Shown in pieces: positions 17,118-25,031 of a stretch of 64,000 nt of DNA; the stretch's first letter is position 1; each line of letters begins with the position of its first letter. Position numbers and translations under genes: made by a program. The DNA comes from Terriglobus sp. TAA 43 (GTDB lineage: Bacteria > Acidobacteriota > Terriglobia > Terriglobales > Acidobacteriaceae). Location of the stretch: assembly GCF_000800015.1 (NCBI RefSeq), contig NZ_JUGR01000002.1, positions 496,001-560,000 of the forward strand, written 5' to 3'. The notes below the pieces were generated by a model. The model was not told where the DNA came from, did no database searches, and saw only the letters and a program-made list of their open reading frames with translations.

Positions 17118-18197
17118 TTATGAGCGATCGCCGGTGTCGTTTCCGGCCTGCGCGAACATCTGCGCCACGTACCCCACGGCGTTGATGGTGTTCTCGTAAT
17201 GCATGCGCTGCGTTGCCAACACACCTACGGTACCGCGTACCGTTCCATCCACCACTGCAGGCGCTGCCACCAGCACCATGCCCTGCATCTCTGGCACGCG
17301 CTCTTCCATATTGAAGATCACGCGCACACTGCGCTCTTCCGAAGTCACATACGCCGTCAGCAGCGCGACAACTCGTTCCTTTGCTTCCAGCGCTGCCAGC
17401 ATCTCACGCAGGCTTGCACTGTCTTTATCGGCAGCGCCCAGCAGGTTTGAGACACCTTCCACATAGACGCTCTGTTCCAGGGAACGGTCGTCCGGCACAG
17501 CACGCGACCACAGTTCTTCTGCTGCCTGCAACAAGCGCTGATACTCGCTACGTTCACGTTCGGCACGTGCGGCAATCTCCGCACGGACACGCTCTACATC
17601 CCAACCGCGAAAGTTCTCATTCAGATAACGCGATGCAGTTTCCAGATCGTTCATGGAAAGGTCGCGCTCCAGTAACAACACGCGATCACGCACAGCTCCA
17701 CTGCGCGTAACAACAACTGCAAGCACCTTCTTCAACGCCAACCGCTGAAAGTGAACATGCTCCAACAAGTCACCGGGCTGCGCCGTTGCCAGTGCCAATC
17801 CCACACCGCTGGACAACGCAGCAAGCACCTGCGGTGTGCGTTCAAAGAACGCACCAATGCCGCCGAGTCCCTGCAACTGCGCATCGATCTGCGTGCGCGA
17901 CTCCACGGGCAACCAGCGAGGCGCAATGCGATTCGCTCCGCGAATCTGTTCCACATGCAAACGAAATGCACGCGCAGTAGGGATGCGGCCCGCGGAAGTA
18001 TGCGGCTGTTCGAGCATGCCCGCATCAGCAAGTTCCACCATCACATTGCGTACAGTGGCCGAACTTAAACCGCTGATATTCGCGAGGGCCTGCGATGCTA
18101 CCGGTTCTCCGGTTTGCACATACAGTTCAATGGCGGCAGCCAGAATCGCCTGCTGCCGCGCATGCAAACCCCAGCCGGTTTCGCGCAGATCCGCCAT
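17118..18197 (-). CDS. hrcA: Heat-inducible transcription repressor HrcA
   Basis: Repressor of class I heat-shock genes. N-terminal winged helix (RQQAILAAAIELYVQTGEPVA, split, and SGLSSATVRNVMVELADAG), a GAF-like middle domain and the dimerisation insert (LAALEAKERVVALL). 359 aa, within the family range. It heads the operon hrcA-grpE-dnaJ-small membrane protein. TAGAAT lies 8 nt before the ATG and no Shine-Dalgarno is present, suggesting a short or absent leader. The standard CIRCE operator is not seen; a different inverted repeat lies 28 bp upstream. Confidence 0.96.
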   Translation of the reverse strand: MADLRETGWGLHARQQAILAAAIELYVQTGEPVASQALANISGLSSATVRNVMVELADAGMLEQPHTSAGRIPTARAFRLHVEQIRGANRIAPRWLPVESRTQIDAQLQGLGGIGAFFERTPQVLAALSSGVGLALATAQPGDLLEHVHFQRLALKKVLAVVVTRSGAVRDRVLLLERDLSMNDLETASRYLNENFRGWDVERVRAEIAARAERERSEYQRLLQAAEELWSRAVPDDRSLEQSVYVEGVSNLLGAADKDSASLREMLAALEAKERVVALLTAYVTSEERSVRVIFNMEERVPEMQGMVLVAAPAVVDGTVRGTVGVLATQRMHYENTINAVGYVAQMFAQAGNDTGDRS

Positions 18198-18225
18198 TGC
18201 TTTTTATTCTATCGCGACCCGGCTC

Positions 18226-18254
18226 CATATATGAGTTTCTTGCACTCACATATG
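18226..18254. promoter_or_regulatory. Inverted repeat upstream of hrcA, candidate operator
   Basis: CATATATGAGT, 7-nt gap, ACTCACATATG: arms of 11 bp with one mismatch, 28-57 bp before the hrcA ATG, overlapping where a -35 would sit for the TAGAAT -10 (18206-18211). The half-sites contain GAGT...ACTC, the reverse order of CIRCE (ACTC-N9-GAGT). Candidate binding site for HrcA or another regulator. Confidence 0.5.
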
Positions 18255-18428
18255 GGGCTCAGAGAGTATCGGGCGCGCTTTGGATCATGCTCAAAAAAAC
18301 CGGCGGGATAGCCCTTATCTTCTTGATAACTCGGGCCAAGTATCGGCTGCTGCGAGCTCGCGAGTTGAATATTCACCACAAAGCGGATGTCCAAACTCTC
18401 TTTCGTGGCCCCAAATAACGCAGCGTGT

Positions 18429-19262
18429 CTAGTTGATCTCCAGCACGTCCTGCGACTCTTCCTGCACTTCTTCAACGCGTTCCATCACCTCGCGAGCGAT
18501 GTCGAAGTATGCCTTGGCCTTCGCGTCATCCTCACCACCAAGTGACACGGGCAGGCCGCGATCACCGCCAGCGCGAATCGCCGGATCCAGATCAACCGAA
18601 CCGAGGAACGGCAGGTTGTACTGACGCGCAGTGCTCGCTGTGCCACCTGCACCAAAGACATCGATGATTTCACCATTCGGCAGGCGCATCTGCGACATGT
18701 TCTCAACCAGGCCAAGGACTTCCACGTTCACCTGATGGAACATCTCCAATGCCTTACGTGCATCCTGCAACGCCACGCCTGAGCCCGTCGATACAACGAC
18801 CGCGCCCGTCAGCGGAACTGTCTGAACCAGCGAGATGACGACATCCCCCGTGCCGGGAGGTAGATCGACAATGAGGTAATCCAGTTCGCCCCACTTCACC
18901 TGCTGGAGAAACTGACGGATGATCTGATGCAGCATGGGTCCGCGCATCACCAACGGCTTGTCACCAGGCGAGATAAGTCCCACAGAGATGAACTTCACAC
19001 CAAAGCTCTCCAGCGGCTCCATCATGGAATCTTCCGTGACGGATGGCTGGCGAGTCTGACCCATCATCGTGGGCACGTTGGGACCGTAGATGTCCGCATC
19101 AATCAAGCCGACGCGCTTGCCCAACTTGGCCAACGCAATTGCCAGATTCACACTGACGGTGGTTTTACCCACGCCGCCCTTGCCGCTGCCTACTGCCACC
19201 ACCGCGCCGATTCCTGGCAAAGCCTGCGGCCCCTGCGGCGCGCCCTGTCCCATGTGTCCCAT
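18429..19262 (-). CDS. mrp: Mrp/ApbC-type P-loop ATPase lacking cysteines
   Basis: Mrp/NBP35-family ATPase; relatives carry and transfer Fe-S clusters. Deviant Walker A GSGKGGVGKTT, switch I DADIYGPNVPTMMG, Walker B LIVDLPPGTGD and ENMSQM are all present. Two things are unusual: the N-terminal DUF59 domain of most bacterial Mrp proteins is absent, and the CxxC cluster-binding pair normally just after ENMS is replaced by MRLPNGE. The 277-aa chain has no cysteine at all. Start ATG 19262 has AGGAAG upstream; the frame is open to 19385 but that overlaps the upstream gene. It lies 28 bp after the thioesterase gene and is probably in its operon. The C-terminus is acidic (EVQEESQDVLEIN). Confidence 0.9.
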   Translation of the reverse strand: MGHMGQGAPQGPQALPGIGAVVAVGSGKGGVGKTTVSVNLAIALAKLGKRVGLIDADIYGPNVPTMMGQTRQPSVTEDSMMEPLESFGVKFISVGLISPGDKPLVMRGPMLHQIIRQFLQQVKWGELDYLIVDLPPGTGDVVISLVQTVPLTGAVVVSTGSGVALQDARKALEMFHQVNVEVLGLVENMSQMRLPNGEIIDVFGAGGTASTARQYNLPFLGSVDLDPAIRAGGDRGLPVSLGGEDDAKAKAYFDIAREVMERVEEVQEESQDVLEIN

Positions 19263-19290
19263 TATTCTTCCTGTCTGAAAATTGTTCTGA

Positions 19291-19809
19291 CTAAACGTGC
19301 CAGTCGCTGGTAAGAATTTTGCGCAGATCGCGCTTTCGTTGCGTCTCTTCCGCACGGCTTTCGCGGCGACGTAAAGCATCTTCATAGCGCCGCTTCTGGT
19401 GCTCTGTCTCCGGTATCACCGGATCAACCATAACCGGCGTTCCTGTCTGATCCACGGCGACGTAAGTGACATATGCAGTGGATACATGACGAAGAAGTCG
19501 AGTCTTCGGGTCTTCCACCATCGCCTTCACGCCCACTTCCATACTGCTCTTGAACGCCCGATTCACGCTGGCCTTCAGGATAAGCAGATCGCCAATGTGT
19601 ACCGGCGCTACGAAATCCAGATGATCCATACTCGCCGTAACCACAGCCGTGGAACGCGCATGACGATACGCGGCCACCGCACCGACAAGGTCGATGAACT
19701 GCATCAATCTGCCGCCAAACAGATTGCCTAGCGAGTTCGAGTCACCGGGAAAGATGACCTCGCTGCGTTCCGCTTGGGACTCAGCTACCGTTCTGTGCCT
19801 GTCTTCCAT
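19291..19809 (-). CDS. Acyl-CoA thioesterase, hotdog fold (YciA/BFIT type)
   Basis: Hydrolyses acyl-CoA thioesters. Hotdog signatures: NSLGNLFGGRLMQFIDLVGA with the central helix, TASMDHLDFVAPVHIGD, and STAYVTYVAVD in the later strand. 172 aa; the C-terminal 35 residues are highly charged (ERRYEDALRRRES-like) and extend past the fold. TACACT lies 8 nt before the ATG with no Shine-Dalgarno. First gene of a two-gene unit with the Mrp-like ATPase; divergent from the TPR gene. Substrate chain length unknown. Confidence 0.9.
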   Translation of the reverse strand: MEDRHRTVAESQAERSEVIFPGDSNSLGNLFGGRLMQFIDLVGAVAAYRHARSTAVVTASMDHLDFVAPVHIGDLLILKASVNRAFKSSMEVGVKAMVEDPKTRLLRHVSTAYVTYVAVDQTGTPVMVDPVIPETEHQKRRYEDALRRRESRAEETQRKRDLRKILTSDWHV

Positions 19810-19866
19810 CGTCTATCAGTGTACGACCGCTTGCCGTACGGCGCTGTTCCAGCGTCCAATAGGCAC

Positions 19867-20184
19867 ATGGACAAGATTGCAATGCTCACCGAAATCCTGG
19901 CAGCCAACCCAGCCGACAGCTTCGCCCGTTACGGCCTGGCCATGGAGCATCTTTCGCAAAATGATTCAGAAAAAGCGCTGGAAGAGTTCGCCGCCACCAT
20001 TCAACACAACCCGGATTATGTCCCTGCATATCAGATGAGCGGCCAAACGCTGGCCAAGCTCCATCGCAACGACGAAGCAAAACAACGCTTGCAGGAAGGC
20101 CTTGCCGCAGCCCAACGCACCGGCAACCGTCATGCCTCATCGGAAATGGGTGCTCTGTTGGATGAATTAGAGCTGGGCTACTGA
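19867..20184 (+). CDS. Small TPR-repeat protein
   Basis: 105 aa composed of about two and a half tetratricopeptide units: DSFARYGLAMEHLSQNDSEK, ALEEFAATIQHNPDYVPAYQ, SGQTLAKLHRNDEAKQRLQE. No signal peptide with ATG 19867; the frame is open upstream to 19774 but those residues overlap the divergent promoter. TPRs mediate protein contacts; the partner is unknown. It is followed after 22 bp by the MgtC-like gene, so a shared transcript is likely. Confidence 0.8.
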   Translation: MDKIAMLTEILAANPADSFARYGLAMEHLSQNDSEKALEEFAATIQHNPDYVPAYQMSGQTLAKLHRNDEAKQRLQEGLAAAQRTGNRHASSEMGALLDELELGY

Positions 20185-20206
20185 TCTGTCCCTGCACTAA
20201 ACTTTC

Positions 20207-20914
20207 GTGATCACGATGCCACTCCACATCACACCTTCTCAGATTGCTCTCCGATTGCTACTGGCCACCGTGGCCAGCATGCTGATCGGCCTGAACCGCG
20301 ATGAGCACAGCCGACCCGCTGGCATGCGCACCACGATGTTGGTCACGATTGCGGCTACGCTGATGATGTTGCAGGTCAATCTGTTACTGCCCATGGAGAA
20401 TCGCTCAGCGACCTCTTACATTGGGCTAGACCTGATGCGCCTTCCGCTTGGCGTTCTCTCGGGCATTGGCTTCATTGGCGCGGGCGCGATCCTGAAGAAA
20501 GAGAACACCGCCATCGGCGTTACCACTGCGGCCACACTCTGGTACAGCACTATACTCGGACTTCTCTTCGGGGGTGGTCAGCTTGTGCTGGGCAGTGTGG
20601 GAACCATCCTTGCCGCTTTCATTCTGATTGCGTTGCGCCCTCTTGAAGCCTCTATCCCTCGCAACCACACCGGCATCCTCACGCTGATCTGCACGGAAGA
20701 CGGCCCCTCCGAGGAGCAATTACGTTCTGCTATAGAGGCAGCGCAGTGTCATGTCATCAGTTGGGCTTCAGAATACGATTCACCCACTCACCTGGCGCAG
20801 GTGCGCGTTGAGCTGACGTGGCGTTCTCCAAATACGGGCAACATCCATCGCCCTATCGGCCTCGATACTCTGCGTACCATCCCTGGAGTCATGGGCTTCC
20901 GCTGGCAGAGATAA
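20207..20914 (+). CDS. MgtC/SapB family membrane protein
   Basis: 235-aa member of the MgtC/SapB family, linked to growth at low magnesium and acid tolerance in other bacteria. N-terminal region has four hydrophobic segments with the family motifs LIGLNRDEHSRPAGMRTT, LGVLSGIGFIGAGAIL and GVTTAATLWYS. The C-terminal soluble domain (about 150-235) is ACT-like. The frame opens with GTG at 20207; the ATG three codons later is equally possible. No clear Shine-Dalgarno. Complete. Confidence 0.9.
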   Translation: MITMPLHITPSQIALRLLLATVASMLIGLNRDEHSRPAGMRTTMLVTIAATLMMLQVNLLLPMENRSATSYIGLDLMRLPLGVLSGIGFIGAGAILKKENTAIGVTTAATLWYSTILGLLFGGGQLVLGSVGTILAAFILIALRPLEASIPRNHTGILTLICTEDGPSEEQLRSAIEAAQCHVISWASEYDSPTHLAQVRVELTWRSPNTGNIHRPIGLDTLRTIPGVMGFRWQR

Positions 20915-21034
20915 GCTGATTCGGGATCAATCGTGATGAGTACATCATCCAGCTAGTCTGAATACGTTGTACATCGCGCCGTAGTTATCGCTAACCGATG
21001 GCAGAGATAATCGCTGCGACCAAATGACGCGTAT

Positions 21035-21055
21035 CGGAGTCCTATACTTACTCCG
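21035..21055. promoter_or_regulatory. Inverted repeat over a -10 box at the AAA+ gene start
   Basis: CGGAGT (21035-21040), 9-nt gap, ACTCCG (21050-21055), the second arm touching the ATG. The gap contains TATACT (21043-21048), a near-consensus -10 ending 7 nt before the start codon. A repressor bound here would cover the transcription and translation start at once. No Shine-Dalgarno. Confidence 0.5.
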
Positions 21056-22594
21056 ATGGCCATACAGCACACGATCCCGTCACATCTTCCGCAGACACTT
21101 GGCGAACTTCGCAACAGCGAGTGGACCGTCGACCGCGTATCGCGCTCCGTCAAAGACGAACTACGCGACAACCTGATCGCCAAACTGCGTGCCAAGGAAA
21201 GCATCTTCCCTGGCATCGTCGGTTATGAAGACACTGTGCTGCCGCAGATTGTGAATGCGGTGTTGTCACGGCATAACTTCATTCTTCTGGGCTTACGTGG
21301 ACAAGCGAAGAGCCGCATTCTGCGCGGGCTCACCACGCTTCTCGATCCTGTTGTGCCTTACGTTGCCGGATCGGAGATTCGCGACAACCCGTATGTTCCG
21401 TTGTCAGCATATGCAAAGCTCCTCATTGCCGAGAAGGGCGATGCAACTCCGATCGCGTGGCTTACTCCTGATGAGCGTTATGTTGAGAAGCTAGCGACGC
21501 CGGATGTTACGGTAGCCGACCTTATTGGTGATGTTGATCCCATCAAAGCCGCAAAGTCGGGCGAACTACTGAGTAGCGAACTCACTATGCATTACGGCTT
21601 GCTGCCGCGCGCCAACCGAGGCATCTTTGCGGTGAATGAACTCCCGGATCTCGCAGGAAAAATCCAGGTTGCATTGTTCAACATCATGCAGGAAGGTGAT
21701 GTGCAGATCAAGGGTTACCCCGTACGTCTGCAGTTGGATGTTGCACTGACCTTCTCCGCCAATCCTGAAGACTACACGGCGCGCGGCAAGATCGTGACAC
21801 CTCTGAAGGATCGCATTGGCTCCGAGATTCGCACGCATTATCTGGACTCGCTGGAACAAGCCATCTCAGTGACCGAACAGGAAGCCTGGAGTAAGCGTGC
21901 TGCCTTGGACCTGCACATCCCGCGCTACATCCGCGAAGTGGTTGAGCAGATTGCGTTCGTTGCCCGTGAGGACAAGCGCGTGGACAAGCGTAGTGGTGTG
22001 TCGCAGCGACTTCCTATCTCCGTGATGGAGCTTGCGCTGTCCAATGCGGAACGCCGCGCGTTGCAGCATGGCGAAAGTGTTGCGGTGCCGCGTATTGGTG
22101 ACATCTACACCGCAATGCCTGGCATCACCGGGAAGATCGAGCTGGAATACGAAGGCGAGATGCGTGGCGCGGATATCGTGGTGCACGATGTCATTCACAC
22201 CGCTGTGCAACGCACCTTCGATGGTTACTTCGCAGAGGCGAACACACAGCAGATTGAACAGTGGTTCAACCTTGGTGGAACGGTACAACTCTCCGATGCA
22301 GTGGCAGCAGAAGACTCGCTGAAGGAGTTGCAGCAGATTCAGGGACTCTTCGACAAGCTGAAGCCGTTGTCGCTAGCGAGTCGTGCGTCTGCGGAAGTGC
22401 TTGTGTCTGCTGCAGAGTTCCTGCTGGAAGGCATGACCGCGCACAAGCGGATCAGCCGTACGGAAGAACGTAGCTTCACCGCTGCAGAGAAGCAGGCACG
22501 CAAGGAACGCGCGCAGAACTTCCACGAAGAGGTTCGCGAGCGTGAGCGCGATGACTGGCAGAACCGCAACCGCAGCAAGCGCGGCTTCAACTAG
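21056..22594 (+). CDS. ChlI/MoxR-like AAA+ ATPase
   Basis: 512-aa AAA+ protein resembling the magnesium-chelatase I subunit and MoxR ATPases, which work with VWA-domain partners to remodel or metallate target proteins. The nucleotide site is altered: the P-loop reads LLGLRGQAKSR (Ala where Gly precedes Lys) and the Walker B strand ends GIFAVNELPDL (Asn-Glu for Asp-Glu). Sensor-1-like SANPEDYTARG and arginine-finger region PLKDRIGSEIRTHY follow. A C-terminal extension (about 420-512) is helical and highly charged. The next gene encodes a VWA protein, 86 bp downstream. TATACT 7 nt before the ATG suggests a leaderless message. Function of the pair is unknown. Confidence 0.88.
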   Translation: MAIQHTIPSHLPQTLGELRNSEWTVDRVSRSVKDELRDNLIAKLRAKESIFPGIVGYEDTVLPQIVNAVLSRHNFILLGLRGQAKSRILRGLTTLLDPVVPYVAGSEIRDNPYVPLSAYAKLLIAEKGDATPIAWLTPDERYVEKLATPDVTVADLIGDVDPIKAAKSGELLSSELTMHYGLLPRANRGIFAVNELPDLAGKIQVALFNIMQEGDVQIKGYPVRLQLDVALTFSANPEDYTARGKIVTPLKDRIGSEIRTHYLDSLEQAISVTEQEAWSKRAALDLHIPRYIREVVEQIAFVAREDKRVDKRSGVSQRLPISVMELALSNAERRALQHGESVAVPRIGDIYTAMPGITGKIELEYEGEMRGADIVVHDVIHTAVQRTFDGYFAEANTQQIEQWFNLGGTVQLSDAVAAEDSLKELQQIQGLFDKLKPLSLASRASAEVLVSAAEFLLEGMTAHKRISRTEERSFTAAEKQARKERAQNFHEEVRERERDDWQNRNRSKRGFN

Positions 22595-22680
22595 ACCGGC
22601 AGCGATATCCGCCTGATGCAGGCGACCGATGGATAACCTCACCCACACGCGCGGAGCGCGTCGAGAACGGCACGAAGTCC

Positions 22681-23931
22681 ATGAAGCGCACGCGCTACAC
22701 GAAGTTCCAGGGCGACTTTGCCGGAGGCATCGGGCTGGATGACCTGATGGAAGCTCTCGGTGACTTTCTGCTGGATAGCGGATTCCATGATCCGTGGTCA
22801 GAGTTCCAGGAACTCAATGGCGATCACACGATGGAGAATCTCCGCGAAGCCATCAAGCAGGTAATGGAAACCGGCGACTTCCTCGACGAAGAGATGCAGC
22901 AGCAGTACGACGAAATGAATCAAGAACAGCGCGAAGAAATGCTGGATTCACTCGTGGAGCGGATGCAGCAGGGGGATTACATCCAGCGGGAGGGTGGGGA
23001 GGCTACGGAGATGCAGGGGCAGGCGGGGCCGGGGGAGATTGCGCAGCCTGCGCCGCCACAGGGAGAGGTCCGCTTCAACGTCACCGACAAGAGCATGGAC
23101 TTCCTCAGCTACAAGTCCCTGCGGGACCTGCTGGGTGGGATGGGACGCTCTATCAGTGGTCGGCATGACACTCGGTATGAAGCCAGCGGGATTGAGTCGA
23201 GTGGCTCCTCCAAGCCGTATGAGTTCGGGGATGTGATGAACCTGGACGTCAACGCTACGCTATCCAATGCCCTGCAGCGTGAGGGTCTGTCTGTACCGCT
23301 GAATGTGGAGTACAGCGACCTGGTGATCCACCAGAGCGAGTACCAGTCGTCATGCGCGACGGTGGTGATGCTGGATTGCTCGCACTCCATGATCCTGTAT
23401 GGTGAGGATCGGTTCACACCGGCCAAGCGTGTTGCGATGGCGTTGTCGCACCTGATCCGCACGCAGTTCCCTGGAGACTCACTGCACCTGGTGCTGTTCC
23501 ATGACTCCGCGGAGGAGCTGCCGATACAGGCTGTGGCGCGTGTGAAGGTTGGGCCTTACTACACCAACACACGCGAGGGTCTGCGGTTGGCGCGACGCAT
23601 CCTCGCACGCAGTAATAAGGACATGAAGCAGATCGTGATGATTACGGATGGCAAACCATCCGCGCTGACGCTGGATGATGGCCGCATCTACCGCAACGCG
23701 TTCGGCCTTGATCCCATGGTGATTGCCGAGACGCTGGAAGAGGTGAACCGCTGCAAGCGTAGCAACATCGTGATCAACACCTTCATGCTGGCGCAGGACT
23801 ATGCCCTGATGCAGTTCGTGCAGAAGGTAAGTGCGATGTGCAAGGGCAAGGCTTACTTCACCAGCCCGGATCGCTTAGGTAGTTATGTGTTGCAGGACTT
23901 CATGACACGGCGGATGAAGACGATCCACTAG
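22681..23931 (+). CDS. VWA-domain partner of the AAA+ protein
   Basis: 416 aa. The N-terminal half is acidic and helical ([20 protein letters not shown]) with no family I recognise. From about residue 220 there is a von Willebrand A domain with an intact MIDAS: DCSHSM (DxSxS), YTNT threonine and MITDGKPS aspartate. This is the layout of ChlD/CoxE/ViaA-type partners of AAA+ ATPases. Its location directly after the ChlI-like gene supports a working pair. No obvious Shine-Dalgarno at ATG 22681; an earlier start in the 86-bp gap cannot be ruled out. Its stop overlaps by 4 nt the end of the convergent Nudix gene. Confidence 0.87.
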   Translation: MKRTRYTKFQGDFAGGIGLDDLMEALGDFLLDSGFHDPWSEFQELNGDHTMENLREAIKQVMETGDFLDEEMQQQYDEMNQEQREEMLDSLVERMQQGDYIQREGGEATEMQGQAGPGEIAQPAPPQGEVRFNVTDKSMDFLSYKSLRDLLGGMGRSISGRHDTRYEASGIESSGSSKPYEFGDVMNLDVNATLSNALQREGLSVPLNVEYSDLVIHQSEYQSSCATVVMLDCSHSMILYGEDRFTPAKRVAMALSHLIRTQFPGDSLHLVLFHDSAEELPIQAVARVKVGPYYTNTREGLRLARRILARSNKDMKQIVMITDGKPSALTLDDGRIYRNAFGLDPMVIAETLEEVNRCKRSNIVINTFMLAQDYALMQFVQKVSAMCKGKAYFTSPDRLGSYVLQDFMTRRMKTIH

Positions 23932-24488
23932 CTGCGGCGTTTCCACACGAGATACGTTGCCCATGCGGCGAGTGTGCAGTTGTCTTCCACGCGGCCGTCG
24001 AAGATCATTTGTTCGAACTCGTCGACGCTGACCCGGTGTACGGTCAGGCCGTGTTCCTCGGCCTCCAGTTGCGCCTCACCCTGTGTCAAGTCCTGTGCCA
24101 GCCAGACGTGGTGGCGCTGGCGCATAGCTCCGTAGGCGATCCAGTTGGCGGCGAGGCGGGTCATCTTCCCTGCTGTGAGGCCGGTCTCCTCACGGAGTTC
24201 GCCGCGAGCGAGGGCTTCGATATCCACGTCTTCACCCTGTTCCCAACCGCCCTGCGGGAACTCGTAGTAGCTGGCCTCCACCGTGTAGCGGTACTGATGC
24301 ACGAGCGTGAGGAAGTCGCCTTCGGGTGTGTGCTCCAACGGGATGACGATGCAGGCTGGATCCTTGTCCAGGACGCCGTAGATGCCGCGCTGACCATCGG
24401 CTCGCTCGATGATGTCCTCTCGGACACGGGACCATTTGTTCTGGTAAACGATGCGACTCTCGAGCGTGCGGATTGGCTTTTCCTGCAT
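23928..24488 (-). CDS. Nudix hydrolase (ADP-ribose pyrophosphatase-like)
   Basis: 186-aa Nudix protein. Nudix helix: GGWEQGEDVDIEALARGELR continuing EETGL, matching G-x5-E-x7-x-E-U-x-E-E-x-G-U with Gly in place of the first Arg. N-terminal beta strands (RIVYQNKWSRVREDII) and the PLEHTPEGDFLTLVHQYRY strand fit ADP-ribose/NUDT5-type pyrophosphatases. Substrate is inference. The 5' leader has a run of guanines (see next feature) with AGGG three bases before the ATG. Convergent with the VWA gene. Confidence 0.88.
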   Translation of the reverse strand: MQEKPIRTLESRIVYQNKWSRVREDIIERADGQRGIYGVLDKDPACIVIPLEHTPEGDFLTLVHQYRYTVEASYYEFPQGGWEQGEDVDIEALARGELREETGLTAGKMTRLAANWIAYGAMRQRHHVWLAQDLTQGEAQLEAEEHGLTVHRVSVDEFEQMIFDGRVEDNCTLAAWATYLVWKRRS

Positions 24489-24491
24489 ATG

Positions 24492-24514
24492 CCCTAGGGT
24501 ACCCCCTCCCCCCC
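24492..24514 (-). promoter_or_regulatory. Possible G-quadruplex in the Nudix leader
   Basis: On the minus strand the leader reads G7-A-G5, seven bases, G3, ending 3 nt before the ATG. The G7 run can provide two GGG tracts, so four tracts with short loops are available. If folded in mRNA it would mask the ribosome-binding site. Confidence 0.4.
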
Positions 24515-24530
24515 TGTTTTTCTAAAACCT

Positions 24531-24620
24531 TCTTTCTATTGGGGTTAACTTCGCAGGTGGCTCTAAAATCGTGTTCCCATTGGGGTTAGAGGCAAAATCA
24601 TCTTTCTAAAGGAGTTAACT
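24531..24620. repeat. Three degenerate direct repeats around GTTAAC
   Basis: Unit of about 20 bp at 24531-24550, 24571-24590 (weaker) and 24601-24620. The first and third agree at 17 of 20 positions and share TCTTTCTA and GTTAACT; the second keeps ATTGGGGTTA. They lie in the divergent region between the Nudix gene and the orphan gene. They could be operator sites or traces of an old insertion. Confidence 0.45.
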
Positions 24621-25031
24621 ATCGGCCCGGAAATCCCTAACCCAGTGCCTATTTCTATTTTATGGATTTGGCAGAAATAACATGCCAACTCTATTTCTTT
24701 TGCTTTGTTAGGGTTGAGCGCTCCAGGGGCTTGACAGAAATCTGTGCGGTTCTCACGGCCTGGGGGAAGAAGCTTCACTGCCCGAGACCCTATGGCGAGG
24801 GTGAAGCGAGGTATCCCAAAATTGGCGACGGTCGTATTACCGGGTTGACCGCAAGCCAACCCGACAACAGGGTTGAGCGGGCATGCTGGTTGCTAAGTGT
24901 TGAGTCTGAAATTCGGCGGGGGTATGACTGTGCACAAGTTCCGCTGCAGAGATTTTTAGCCCAAAGAATTTGTTGCTCTTTCAAGAAAACATGCACTACA
25001 GTTCAGGTCCTGCGTAGCACAGAGGTGTTCG
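24621..25031. other. Non-coding upstream region of the orphan gene with competing hairpins
   Basis: No convincing gene. At 24841-24875 three complementary segments occur in order: GGGTTG (24842-24847), CAACCC (24857-24862), GGGTTG (24870-24875). The middle one can pair with either neighbour, giving two mutually exclusive stems (loops 9 and 7 nt), as in attenuators. A further GGGTTGAGCG copy lies at about 24713. The start codon at 25032 is preceded by AGAGG (25020-25024). Confidence 0.4.

Noticed and set aside
18198-18428. CIRCE operator before hrcA
   Set aside because: No ACTC-N9-GAGT arrangement on either strand; only the reversed-order repeat is present.
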